Positions 8,898 to 15,691 of a DNA stretch of 37,681 nt are shown one piece after another. The stretch comes from a virus, in IMG/VR virus record IMGVR_UViG_3300026512_000035, positions 1 to 37,681 of that record. One strand, given 5' to 3'. The notes under the pieces are model-generated. The model searched no databases, was not told the origin of the DNA, and saw only the letters and a program-made list of their open reading frames with translations. Both the position numbers and the translations under genes were made by a program. Positions within the stretch are counted from its first letter, which is position 1, and each line of letters starts with the position of its first letter.

Positions 8898-9515
8898 TTA
8901 TTTATTTAGCATTGCCAATTTTTGAGCGGTTAGGCTATCTTTTGCAAAATTGCCTCCGTTTTTTTCCGTACCGCTACCGCCTTGCCCTTTAGACTTCAAG
9001 AGGTGGGCTTTATCCTCAAAAAAGCTCTTAAGCCCTTCTTCCAAGTCAAGGAGACTATCCCCTTTTTTAAATTTCAAGTTATCGTCTTTAAACTCTACAA
9101 GATTTCTGATATAACTTGAAACAAGCTCTTTATCTATCACTTCATAGTTTTGCAAAGCCCTATCTATACCGCTTTGTACCTTTAAAGCTCTGTTCTCTTT
9201 AGAGATATTCTCAAGGTTTGCTTGTAGCTCTTGGATTTGAGTTCTCTCTTTTTCAAGCTCTTTTACAAGCTCACTTTTCCCCTCATCTTTTGCTTTTTGT
9301 ATCTCTTTGTCAAAATTGGATAGTTTAGCCTCAAGCTCCTCTTTTGTCTTAGAGATACTTTCATAGTTTTTGTTTAAATCCTGATATTTAACCCTCCAAG
9401 ATGCACTCTCGTCCCTTAGCTTTTTAAGCTCTAAGCTTATTTCTGCATCCAAAGCTTCCGCTGCCTCTTTGCTTATCTTCCCTGCCTCAAGCAATTGTTG
9501 AAGTTTTACAAACAT
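8898..9515 (-). CDS. Capsid scaffolding protein
   Basis: About 205 residues. Residues 15-115 are an almost continuous charged coiled coil, followed by an LQNYEVIDKELVSSYI segment and a Gly/Lys-rich tail ending in SLTAQKLAMLNK. This is the plan of phage minor structural GP20-type scaffolds. The first ATG (9519-9521) directly abuts AGAGGA, whereas the second (9513-9515) has GAGAGG at a proper distance, so 9515 is preferred. The major capsid gene lies directly downstream. Confidence 0.8.
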   Translation of the reverse strand: MFVKLQQLLEAGKISKEAAEALDAEISLELKKLRDESASWRVKYQDLNKNYESISKTKEELEAKLSNFDKEIQKAKDEGKSELVKELEKERTQIQELQANLENISKENRALKVQSGIDRALQNYEVIDKELVSSYIRNLVEFKDDNLKFKKGDSLLDLEEGLKSFFEDKAHLLKSKGQGGSGTEKNGGNFAKDSLTAQKLAMLNK

Positions 9516-9557
9516 TTTCATTCCTCTCGAATTTATTTTGAAACATTATCGCTTATC

Positions 9558-9590
9558 TTTTCACTATTTTTTTCCAAAAGATAGTGAAAA
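9558..9590. repeat. 10-bp inverted repeat between divergent head operons
   Basis: TTTTCACTAT at 9558-9567 is repeated inverted as ATAGTGAAAA at 9581-9590, with a 13-nt loop containing a T run. It lies in the only gap between the leftward scaffold gene and the rightward connector gene. It could be a regulator site, a small hairpin or a scar of the inversion. A clear promoter is not visible here. Confidence 0.5.
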
Positions 9591-9625
9591 AACCTCATAA
9601 AATCAAACAAAAAAGGCTTAAAAAA

Positions 9626-9916
9626 ATGAGATATGAGTATGATGATAGCTTTGTAGTCTCCTCAATGGAGGATATACTCGAAAAAACAGAAAATGAGGCT
9701 TATATTGAAATTACCGACAAGCTCGGCATAAGTGATGAGTATTATATAGAAAAGCTCACAAAAGCCAAGGTTTATATGCTACTTTGTAGAAAACAGCTTG
9801 AAAGTGAGGGAATGAGAGATAAGTTTGATGCTTATAAGGCTGATTTTGATTTTTATCTAAGAGAGTCAAAGTCGTCCATAGGCGGGATAGGCGGTATGGC
9901 TGTGGGGAGAGGATAA
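9626..9916 (+). CDS. Head-tail connector protein (gp36/adaptor-like)
   Basis: 96 residues from the ATG at 9626, with AAAAAAGG about 9 nt upstream. A longer frame from 9584 adds 14 very basic residues and is less likely. Largely helical, with an AKVYMLLCRKQLESEG stretch. It leads a tight plus-strand run of connector, tail-terminator-like, gp10-like and portal genes, which supports an adaptor role at the portal-tail junction. The family assignment is tentative. Confidence 0.55.
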   Translation: MRYEYDDSFVVSSMEDILEKTENEAYIEITDKLGISDEYYIEKLTKAKVYMLLCRKQLESEGMRDKFDAYKADFDFYLRESKSSIGGIGGMAVGRG

Positions 9917-9917
9917 G

Positions 9918-10301
9918 ATGATAGACACATATCCATACCTTGTTATGACAAAAGAGGCTATCATAGATACAAATCTTTTCAAATCTGTAAAAATAGGACT
10001 TGAAAAAGGGGCAGACAAAGCGATAAATTGCCCTTTTGCAAGAGTAATAGTTGAAGATATGGAGTATAAAGGGGTGCTAACTACGGTAACATTGGAAGTT
10101 CTCATAGTGTTTGATACCAAAAACGATATTGAAAAATTATACAGTGAGTTTTTAACTGCATCAAACAAGGTTATCGACTCTCTTTTTAAGATGCCTTGCA
10201 AGGTTGAGCTTTTAAATACCATAACCGATGAGGATAGACTTGCAAACTTCAAAGCCGGTATGGTTAGATTTAAGATAAAAGATTTGATAGCAAAACAATG
10301 A
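9918..10301 (+). CDS. Tail terminator / gp37-like head-tail joining protein
   Basis: 127 residues. Alternating beta and helix (YKGVLTTVTLEVLIVFD, then a helix, then VRFKIKDLIAKQ) fits the small alpha/beta joining proteins encoded between adaptor and gp10-like genes. GAGAGG lies 5 nt before its ATG, and its stop overlaps the next start (ATGA). The role is inferred from neighbours and fold pattern. Confidence 0.5.
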   Translation: MIDTYPYLVMTKEAIIDTNLFKSVKIGLEKGADKAINCPFARVIVEDMEYKGVLTTVTLEVLIVFDTKNDIEKLYSEFLTASNKVIDSLFKMPCKVELLNTITDEDRLANFKAGMVRFKIKDLIAKQ

Positions 10302-10750
10302 GGATAACCGTAACAAACCCACAAAAAACCCTTGAGAAACTCTCAATAATAGATAAAGAGTTAAGCTCTAAAGCTATAGAGAAGACAACAGTAGCAGCAT
10401 ACAAAAACTTAAGATTTTTTGCAAAACCGCACTATCAAAAGAGATCTGCCCTTGAGAGGAATATAGACTATAGGCTAAAAAGCCAAGCTGGTATCGTATA
10501 CATAAAAGATAGAAATATGATGGTAGATAGCAAATACGGAAGATTAAACTATATCTTATTTGTCTTAAAGGGGACAAAGCCTCATACTATAGTTCCTAAA
10601 GATAGAAAGGTTTTGAGATTTAAAAGTTTAAGCGGATTTGTTTTTGCAAAGAGAGTGCGGCATCCGGGCTACAAAGGGGATGATTTTGTGCATAAAGCTA
10701 TAAAGAAAACTTTTGAAGAACTTGATAAGATACTAAAGGATATAAGATGA
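10298..10750 (+). CDS. HK97 gp10-like tail completion protein
   Basis: 150 residues, strongly basic. The C-terminal half carries the gp10-like pattern: YILFVLKGTKPHTIVPKDRK, an aromatic-rich strand, then HPGYKGDDFVHKAIKKTFEEL. These proteins complete the tail end that joins the head. Its start overlaps the previous stop and its stop overlaps the portal start, both as ATGA, so the four genes are translated as a unit. Confidence 0.7.
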   Translation: MRITVTNPQKTLEKLSIIDKELSSKAIEKTTVAAYKNLRFFAKPHYQKRSALERNIDYRLKSQAGIVYIKDRNMMVDSKYGRLNYILFVLKGTKPHTIVPKDRKVLRFKSLSGFVFAKRVRHPGYKGDDFVHKAIKKTFEELDKILKDIR

Positions 10751-12027
10751 CATTTGAACAGTGCAAAAAAGAGTGGAGTTTTGCCGATGAGGCGATAAAC
10801 GGAGATGGGGGATTTTTAAACGGCGGATATATAGACAAATATCCAAGAGAGAGTGATACAAAGTATAAAAAAAGACAAGAGATAGCTTATTATACCAACT
10901 TTTTTGCTTCAAAAGTAGATAGATACATAGGCTATCTTTTCAAGCAGTCTCCGACAAGAACTACAAAAAACGATATGATAAAAAGAGTTTTTGATGATTG
11001 TAACAATAAGGGCGATTCTATGGATGTCTTTATCTCCTCTTTCGCTAAAAGAGCTAAAGCAAGAGGTAGCGGACTGATACTTGTAGATATGCCAAAAACT
11101 TTACCAAGTACACTAAAAGAGCAGTTAGACAATAGAGCTTTACCCTATCTTGTAGAAATACCGCCTCAAAGCATAGAAGAGTATAAACTCGATAAATTCG
11201 GTAGGTTTGAGTATGTTATCATAAACGATACCATAGTAGATGAAAAAAATGACAAGATAAACATAACAAGATATTACGATACAAAAAGTTGGATGGTAAA
11301 GGATGAAAACGATAGAGTGCTTGATAGCGGAGAGTATAGCATAGGGGTTTGCCCTGTTTTGATATTTTCTGAAAGCGGAGAGTTCCCAAGCACGGGAGAG
11401 TTTACTCAGATCGCATCACTCTCAAAAAGACATTACAACCTTAAAAGTGAGCTTGATGAGATACTAAGAGGTCAAACTTTCAGCTTCCTTGCCATAGAAA
11501 CAAACCAAAGCCAAAATGAGGGTATAACTCTATCGATAGACAATGCCATAACCCATCCTGTCGGTACAAAGCCTCCTGTTTTTATAGCTCCTCCCGCTGC
11601 ACCTGCCGAGATATATCAAAAAGAGATAGCTAAGATTGAGGAGATAATAGACAAGATAGCTTATGATGTATCCACAAACCAAAGTAAAGAAAGCGGTATC
11701 GCATTATCTATCAAATTTCAAGGTTTAAATTCATCTCTTGGTAACTTTGCACTTAGGCTAAATGACTTGGAGAGCAGGATATTTGATGTAATGTGTCGTT
11801 TTCTTGGGGCAAGTAATGATGTAACCGTTTCTTATCCTAAAACCTTTGACATCATAGATATAGATAAAGAGATAGCTACTTTGAGTGAGATGAAAGATAT
11901 AATAACCTCTCCGACATATTTCAAGTTAAAAGCTCTTCAAATCATCTCAAACGATTTAAACACGATAGACCCTGATGATTTTGCCAAGATAGAGAGTGAG
12001 ATAGAGGATAGTTTTAAGGAGACTTGA
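10747..12027 (+). CDS. Portal protein (DUF4055-like)
   Basis: 426 residues. The start has an acidic GGYIDKYPRESDTKYKKRQ segment and a YYTNFFASKVDRYIGYLF helix, as in DUF4055 portal proteins. A helical stem follows and a wing region contains GVCPVLIFSESGEF. It forms the dodecameric DNA gate at the capsid vertex. Here it lies on the plus strand after the connectors, whereas portals usually stand between terminase and scaffold on the same strand. It ends 20 nt before the -10 box of a structured RNA. Confidence 0.75.
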   Translation: MTFEQCKKEWSFADEAINGDGGFLNGGYIDKYPRESDTKYKKRQEIAYYTNFFASKVDRYIGYLFKQSPTRTTKNDMIKRVFDDCNNKGDSMDVFISSFAKRAKARGSGLILVDMPKTLPSTLKEQLDNRALPYLVEIPPQSIEEYKLDKFGRFEYVIINDTIVDEKNDKINITRYYDTKSWMVKDENDRVLDSGEYSIGVCPVLIFSESGEFPSTGEFTQIASLSKRHYNLKSELDEILRGQTFSFLAIETNQSQNEGITLSIDNAITHPVGTKPPVFIAPPAAPAEIYQKEIAKIEEIIDKIAYDVSTNQSKESGIALSIKFQGLNSSLGNFALRLNDLESRIFDVMCRFLGASNDVTVSYPKTFDIIDIDKEIATLSEMKDIITSPTYFKLKALQIISNDLNTIDPDDFAKIESEIEDSFKET

Positions 12028-12046
12028 AAAAGATGAAAAAATAGGC

Positions 12047-12052
12047 TATAAT
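12047..12052 (+). promoter_or_regulatory. -10 box of structured RNA A
   Basis: GCTATAAT placed 20 nt after the portal stop. The predicted start near 12059 coincides with the outer stem of the RNA. There is no convincing -35, as is common in Campylobacterota. Confidence 0.6.
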
Positions 12053-12058
12053 TTTATT

Positions 12059-12160
12059 AGTAGGAGCAAGAGCAGGTGGAAATAATCCGTCTTGCCACCG
12101 ATGGGGGGCTTAAGACCTAAGTCGCCATTATGGGAGGGTGACGGTCTCCCCTTGCTTCTA
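12059..12160 (+). ncRNA. Structured pseudoknotted RNA A
   Basis: The stretch folds as a closed four-way junction. Outer stem P1 pairs 12061-12070 with 12151-12160 (10 bp, one G-U). Hairpin 1 is GGTGG/CCACC (12075-12079/12095-12099). GA follows, then hairpin 2 (TGG...CCA, 12102-12127), the linker TTAT, and hairpin 3 GGGAG/CTCCC (12132-12136/12146-12150). The loop of hairpin 1 holds CCGTC (12087-12091), complementary to GACGG (12140-12144) in the loop of hairpin 3. RNA B has the same plan. There is no U-run after P1, so the end may be processed, or the RNA may be the leader of the methyltransferase mRNA 40 nt on. I do not recognise a known family. Confidence 0.7.
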
Positions 12161-12200
12161 AAATTAAAACTTCCAATCTCCAAAAGTTAAGGGATGATTT

Positions 12201-13175
12201 ATGACTATAGGTTCACTGTTTGCAGGAATTGGCGGGATAGAATTAGGCTTTATGCAAAATGGATTTGATGTTTTATGGGCTAATGAAATAGATAAAAATG
12301 CAACAATTACCTATAAATCAAACTTCGATCATATACTTTATAACTGCGATATCAAAGAATTAGATGAAAAAAAAGTTCCAAAAGTGGATATACTTACTGC
12401 CGGCTTTCCTTGCCAAGCATTTTCTATAGCTGGATATCAAAAAGGCTTTAGCGATAAAAGAGGGAATATATATTTTGAAATACTTAGATTTATAGATGAA
12501 ATAAACCCACAAGTTATATTTTTAGAAAATGTAAAAAATCTAAAATCCCATGATAAAGGCAATACATACAAAGTTATCATTCAAACCCTCACCCAAAGAG
12601 GATATCACATAAAAGACAAAGTGCTAAATAGTCGTGATTTTGGTATTCCTCAAAATAGAGAGAGGATTTACATAGTAGCTTTCAAGAATAAAGATATTTA
12701 TAATAATTTTACCTTCCCAAAGCCAATAAAATTAAAAAAATCTATTAGAGATTTGTTAGATAAAGAAGTAGATAGTTATTTTTATTATAACAATAGCAAA
12801 TATTATGAAATACTCAAACAAGAGATAAAGAACAAAGATACTATCTATCAATGGAGGAGAGTATATGTTAGAGAAAATAAATCTAATGTATGCCCAACTC
12901 TTACCGCAAATATGGGAACTGGCGGACATAATGTCCCAATCGTCTTAGACGATAAAGATATAAGAAAACTAACCACAAGAGAATGTGCAAGATTTCAAGG
13001 ATATCCAGATAGTTTTGTATTGCCAAATCTTGCAAAATCTCATCTGTATAAACAGATAGGAAACTCTGTATCTGTCCCCGTAATAAGTGCTATTGCAAAA
13101 GAGATTAAAAAGGCTATCATATGTGCAAATACATTGACGAACTTAAAAAATGTAACTACAAAAAAAGTTGCATAA
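12201..13175 (+). CDS. DNA (cytosine-5) methyltransferase
   Basis: 324 residues, with all core motifs in order: FAGIGG (motif I, residues 7-12), GFPCQAFS with catalytic Cys71 (IV), ENV 109-111 (VI), QNRERIYIVA 151-160 (VIII), the target-recognition stretch with TLTANMGTGGHN, RECARFQGYP (IX) and GNSVSVPV (X). It transfers a methyl group from SAM to C5 of cytosine within a specific site. The target cannot be read from sequence. AAGGG lies 7 nt before the ATG. The partner nuclease gene overlaps its end. It may protect phage DNA or form a restriction-modification pair. The cassette is more AT-rich than the portal gene, suggesting transfer. Confidence 0.93.
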   Translation: MTIGSLFAGIGGIELGFMQNGFDVLWANEIDKNATITYKSNFDHILYNCDIKELDEKKVPKVDILTAGFPCQAFSIAGYQKGFSDKRGNIYFEILRFIDEINPQVIFLENVKNLKSHDKGNTYKVIIQTLTQRGYHIKDKVLNSRDFGIPQNRERIYIVAFKNKDIYNNFTFPKPIKLKKSIRDLLDKEVDSYFYYNNSKYYEILKQEIKNKDTIYQWRRVYVRENKSNVCPTLTANMGTGGHNVPIVLDDKDIRKLTTRECARFQGYPDSFVLPNLAKSHLYKQIGNSVSVPVISAIAKEIKKAIICANTLTNLKNVTTKKVA

Positions 13176-13858
13176 AAAAAATTGCTGAAAAATATAATAT
13201 AAGCCAAGCCAACCTTTATAAATATTATCAAACAAGATTTTTTGAAGATATCGCAAATAAGATAAATTTAGAACATTTATCAAATAAAAATATAGATGAG
13301 ATACAAAGTCTTATTAAGGATGATGAGCTAAAAAAAGAGTTCAAATTTATAAAGACGGATTTAAAAAAAATTCTAAAAAAATCACTCTATATTGCATTAA
13401 CAAACGGTTTTAGCACCAATATAAACCACATAGAAAGCGGTATAATGACTGCAAATGCTGGAGATAGTGCCGAATTTATCTTTGTTGCCCGTGCAATTTT
13501 AGCCGGGTTTAATGCAAGTAGTGTAGATGTTAGAAGTAGTAGGTATGATGCTATAGTTGACACAAATGGAACACTCTTAAGAGTACAAGTAAAAGGGATA
13601 TCTACAGGGAATGTGATTAGTTTTAAAGATAGAGATAGGGGTGGACGGGGCATAGATTATCATCATGATAGAAATAGAGGTAAAAGGATAACTTCAAAAG
13701 ATTGTGATGTATATGTAGCAGTTGATAAACAGATAGGAATATGCTATATTATCCCAATGAGCTGGGCTGATAAACTAAACGATGATGAAGTAAAATCAGT
13801 TCCATTGTCAAAGTTAGAAGATTTTAAAGAGAAATGGGATATTTTTAAAGAGGGTTGA
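13121..13858 (+). CDS. PD-(D/E)XK endonuclease, likely restriction partner
   Basis: 245 residues. Residues 17-40 form a helix-turn-helix (IAEKYNISQANLYKYY). Residues about 112-160 carry the nuclease core: AGDSAEF with Glu118, SRYDAIVD with Asp143, and RVQVKG with Gln156/Lys158. A DCDVYVAVDKQIGICYIIP strand follows, as in the PDDEXK_5 (I-Ssp6803I-like) group. It starts 55 nt inside the methyltransferase gene in another frame, with AAAAAGG 7 nt before its ATG. Context makes a type II restriction enzyme most likely. A homing-type nuclease is the alternative. Confidence 0.75.
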   Translation: MCKYIDELKKCNYKKSCIKKIAEKYNISQANLYKYYQTRFFEDIANKINLEHLSNKNIDEIQSLIKDDELKKEFKFIKTDLKKILKKSLYIALTNGFSTNINHIESGIMTANAGDSAEFIFVARAILAGFNASSVDVRSSRYDAIVDTNGTLLRVQVKGISTGNVISFKDRDRGGRGIDYHHDRNRGKRITSKDCDVYVAVDKQIGICYIIPMSWADKLNDDEVKSVPLSKLEDFKEKWDIFKEG

Positions 13859-13877
13859 TTTTTGTATAGATGTGTGA

Positions 13878-13883
13878 TATAAT
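13878..13883 (+). promoter_or_regulatory. -10 box of structured RNA B
   Basis: GATATAAT placed 20 nt after the nuclease stop, the same distance as at RNA A after the portal gene. Transcription should start near 13890, at the foot of the outer stem. Confidence 0.6.
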
Positions 13884-13889
13884 ATTGAC

Positions 13890-13983
13890 AAGAGATGTGA
13901 AAGGCGGAAAGGGTTTTACCCACCGGTAGTGCCGCCGATGGTTACGACCAGTATGAGAGGGGTTACCGGCTCTCCACATCTCA
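13890..13983 (+). ncRNA. Structured pseudoknotted RNA B
   Basis: Same plan as RNA A with different bases. P1 is GAGATGTG/CACATCTC (13892-13899/13975-13982). Hairpin 1 is GGCGG/CCGCC (13903-13907/13932-13936) with a small inner hairpin (GGGT/ACCC). Then come GA, hairpin 2 TGGT-tacg-ACCA (13939-13950), the linker GTAT, and hairpin 3 GAGAG/CTCTC (13955-13959/13970-13974). The pseudoknot is CCGGTA (13923-13928) with TACCGG (13964-13969). Hairpin 3 runs straight into P1, as in A. The last bases overlap the stop codon of the convergent MuF-toxin gene, so this RNA is not the leader of any downstream gene. Confidence 0.72.
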
Positions 13984-15417
13984 AATAATTCTTATATATC
14001 CTTTTAAATTTGCTTCTTTTATATATCCAGCAGTTTTTATTAATGTGAGTTGTTTATATTTTTTATCATTTGAATTTGTATCTACAACTATTTTTACAAT
14101 ATCTTCGCATTTATCTTTATTTTTGCAAAAAAGCAAATTTAATTTATTTTTATCATCATCGAAATATACTTTTGATATTTTTAAAATATTTGGTATATTT
14201 AAAATATCTCCATCACTTAACCCTGCACCACGCTTTTTCTTACTATCTCTTGATAGATGCGATAAGCCTTTTGAAGTTAGATAAATTTCTTTTGTATGTA
14301 TCGGTATATCTCTTTTTTCTAAGAATTCAACAACTCTATCTTCAAGTGTTCCTACAGCTATCTTATTTTTTGTAAGTTTTTTAGAGGATTTTACCTCTTG
14401 TAGCATATTTTGCAAATCCATTTTATTATTATACCCAAACTCATCCACATACCTTTTTATCGGATACTTCGGTCTTATCGTGTTAAATATCTTCTCTATA
14501 TCCTCCCCACTTTTAAACCTGCCAAGCATCGCATTAGTGGCAAGTATCTCTTTTTGCTGTCGTTCGCTAAAACCTCTCATAGTGTCGTTTACCGCATCTT
14601 TCCAAGGTTTTTTTTTGCCTTTTATATCTCCGTGATAAGGCTCATAGTAGCAGTGACAAAAAGGGTGCATAGGTAAAGTTCTCATATCCTCTTTTTTTAC
14701 TACACCTCTACCGTATCCTATATCAAGATTTGCATAAAAGTCACAAATATCGGTTTTTGGATGAGATGAGCTAAGTCTGTATCTTACAAATTCCACTCTG
14801 TCGTCGCTTAGGTACTCAAAAGCATCTTTTCGCATAGCCTCCCTTTGTGTTTCGGTATCGGCTATCCTTGTAGCATAGTATCTAAGCTTTTCATAGTAAA
14901 CATTATTCATATACTTTTGCAAAGCTCTTCTGTTTATACTCTCAAGCTCTTTCATAAGTCTTTCATAGGTAAACTTCAAACTTCTTGTTTTTATCTTCTC
15001 TATCTGTCTGATAGCCTCCTCATACTCTCCGCTCTCTATCGCCTTGACAAGATACTTAGGGAATGCTTTTTCCGACTTCATAAACTCTTTTCTAAAGCCG
15101 TATCCCTCATAAATTTCTTTTGCTATAGCTTTATAGGTTTGCTTTTTGATGTTTGCTTTTTGGAGTATAGATGTTATTTGTTTGCTTAAATGTTTCGCAT
15201 TTTCATACAAAAGTGTGCTTATATCTACCTCCCTATCAGGCATAAGAGAAACCCCTCTTTTTTTCATCTCTTTTATTATCTCCTCTTGCACTTTTTGGTT
15301 AAAATCTCCCAATTTCTCCTTTACAAAAGCCTCTATCTCCTTTTTGCTTTTTAGTCTCAGCTTGGCTATCTCATCCATAACCTCTTTTGCTATCTTCTTT
15401 ATCTTTTTATTCATCAA
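13981..15417 (-). CDS. MuF-type head protein with C-terminal toxin-like domain
   Basis: 478 residues. Residues about 140-260 are the Mu F/SPP1 gp7 head-morphogenesis domain: RIADTETQREAM, then SSSHPKTDICD and the closing MHPFCHC. Residues about 365-478 are a separate domain with HLSRDSKKKRGAGLS, an INIP-like turn, then VYFDDDKNKLNLLF and a final strand. This resembles the phage-linked Barnase/EndoU/ColicinE5-D/RelE-like nucleases (PBECR) found at the ends of MuF proteins. The DNA coding for residues beyond about 340 is more AT-rich than the rest, suggesting the toxin was swapped in. The toxin may be delivered with phage DNA (inference). No immunity gene was identified. Confidence 0.7.
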   Translation of the reverse strand: MMNKKIKKIAKEVMDEIAKLRLKSKKEIEAFVKEKLGDFNQKVQEEIIKEMKKRGVSLMPDREVDISTLLYENAKHLSKQITSILQKANIKKQTYKAIAKEIYEGYGFRKEFMKSEKAFPKYLVKAIESGEYEEAIRQIEKIKTRSLKFTYERLMKELESINRRALQKYMNNVYYEKLRYYATRIADTETQREAMRKDAFEYLSDDRVEFVRYRLSSSHPKTDICDFYANLDIGYGRGVVKKEDMRTLPMHPFCHCYYEPYHGDIKGKKKPWKDAVNDTMRGFSERQQKEILATNAMLGRFKSGEDIEKIFNTIRPKYPIKRYVDEFGYNNKMDLQNMLQEVKSSKKLTKNKIAVGTLEDRVVEFLEKRDIPIHTKEIYLTSKGLSHLSRDSKKKRGAGLSDGDILNIPNILKISKVYFDDDKNKLNLLFCKNKDKCEDIVKIVVDTNSNDKKYKQLTLIKTAGYIKEANLKGYIRII

Positions 15418-15691
15418 AAAGCCCTTTTCTCTCCGCCGTTATTACTCTTATGCGGCTTTCACTCTTTTCGTACATTCTTGATAGTCTTTTAACCGCTTCG
15501 GCTCTTTTTAGCCCCATATCAATCATTTGCTTATACATATCTCTTATCCTCTCATACTCCCCTCTTTTCTTTCGTATGTATATCCTCCACCCCTCAAACC
15601 TCTCTATAAGCTTTTTTATCTTTTTGTCCTCTATTCCCACCTCTTCGGCGGTTTTAGTTATATAATACTCATTTGCTTCTATCATAGCCAT
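15407..15691 (-). CDS. Small HTH protein, Mor-like by pattern
   Basis: 94 residues between large terminase and the MuF gene, overlapping both by about 10 nt. GWRIYIRKKRGEYERI followed by a helical stretch ending in SESRIRVITAERKG recalls the C-terminal half of Mor/C activators (G-x-IYIPKG, then HTH), but the match is weak and the usual activator position is different. It may instead be a small terminase or packaging accessory. Confidence 0.45.
   Translation of the reverse strand: MAMIEANEYYITKTAEEVGIEDKKIKKLIERFEGWRIYIRKKRGEYERIRDMYKQMIDMGLKRAEAVKRLSRMYEKSESRIRVITAERKGLFDE

Noticed and set aside
12059-12160. RNA A and RNA B as transcription terminators
   Set aside because: No U-run follows either, they are multibranched, and each begins at a -10 box rather than at the end of a transcript.
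14045-15189. Several plus-strand ORFs opposite the MuF-toxin gene
   Set aside because: They are rich in Leu/Phe/Ser from antisense reading of Lys/Glu codons and have no ribosome sites; the minus frame holds recognisable domains throughout.
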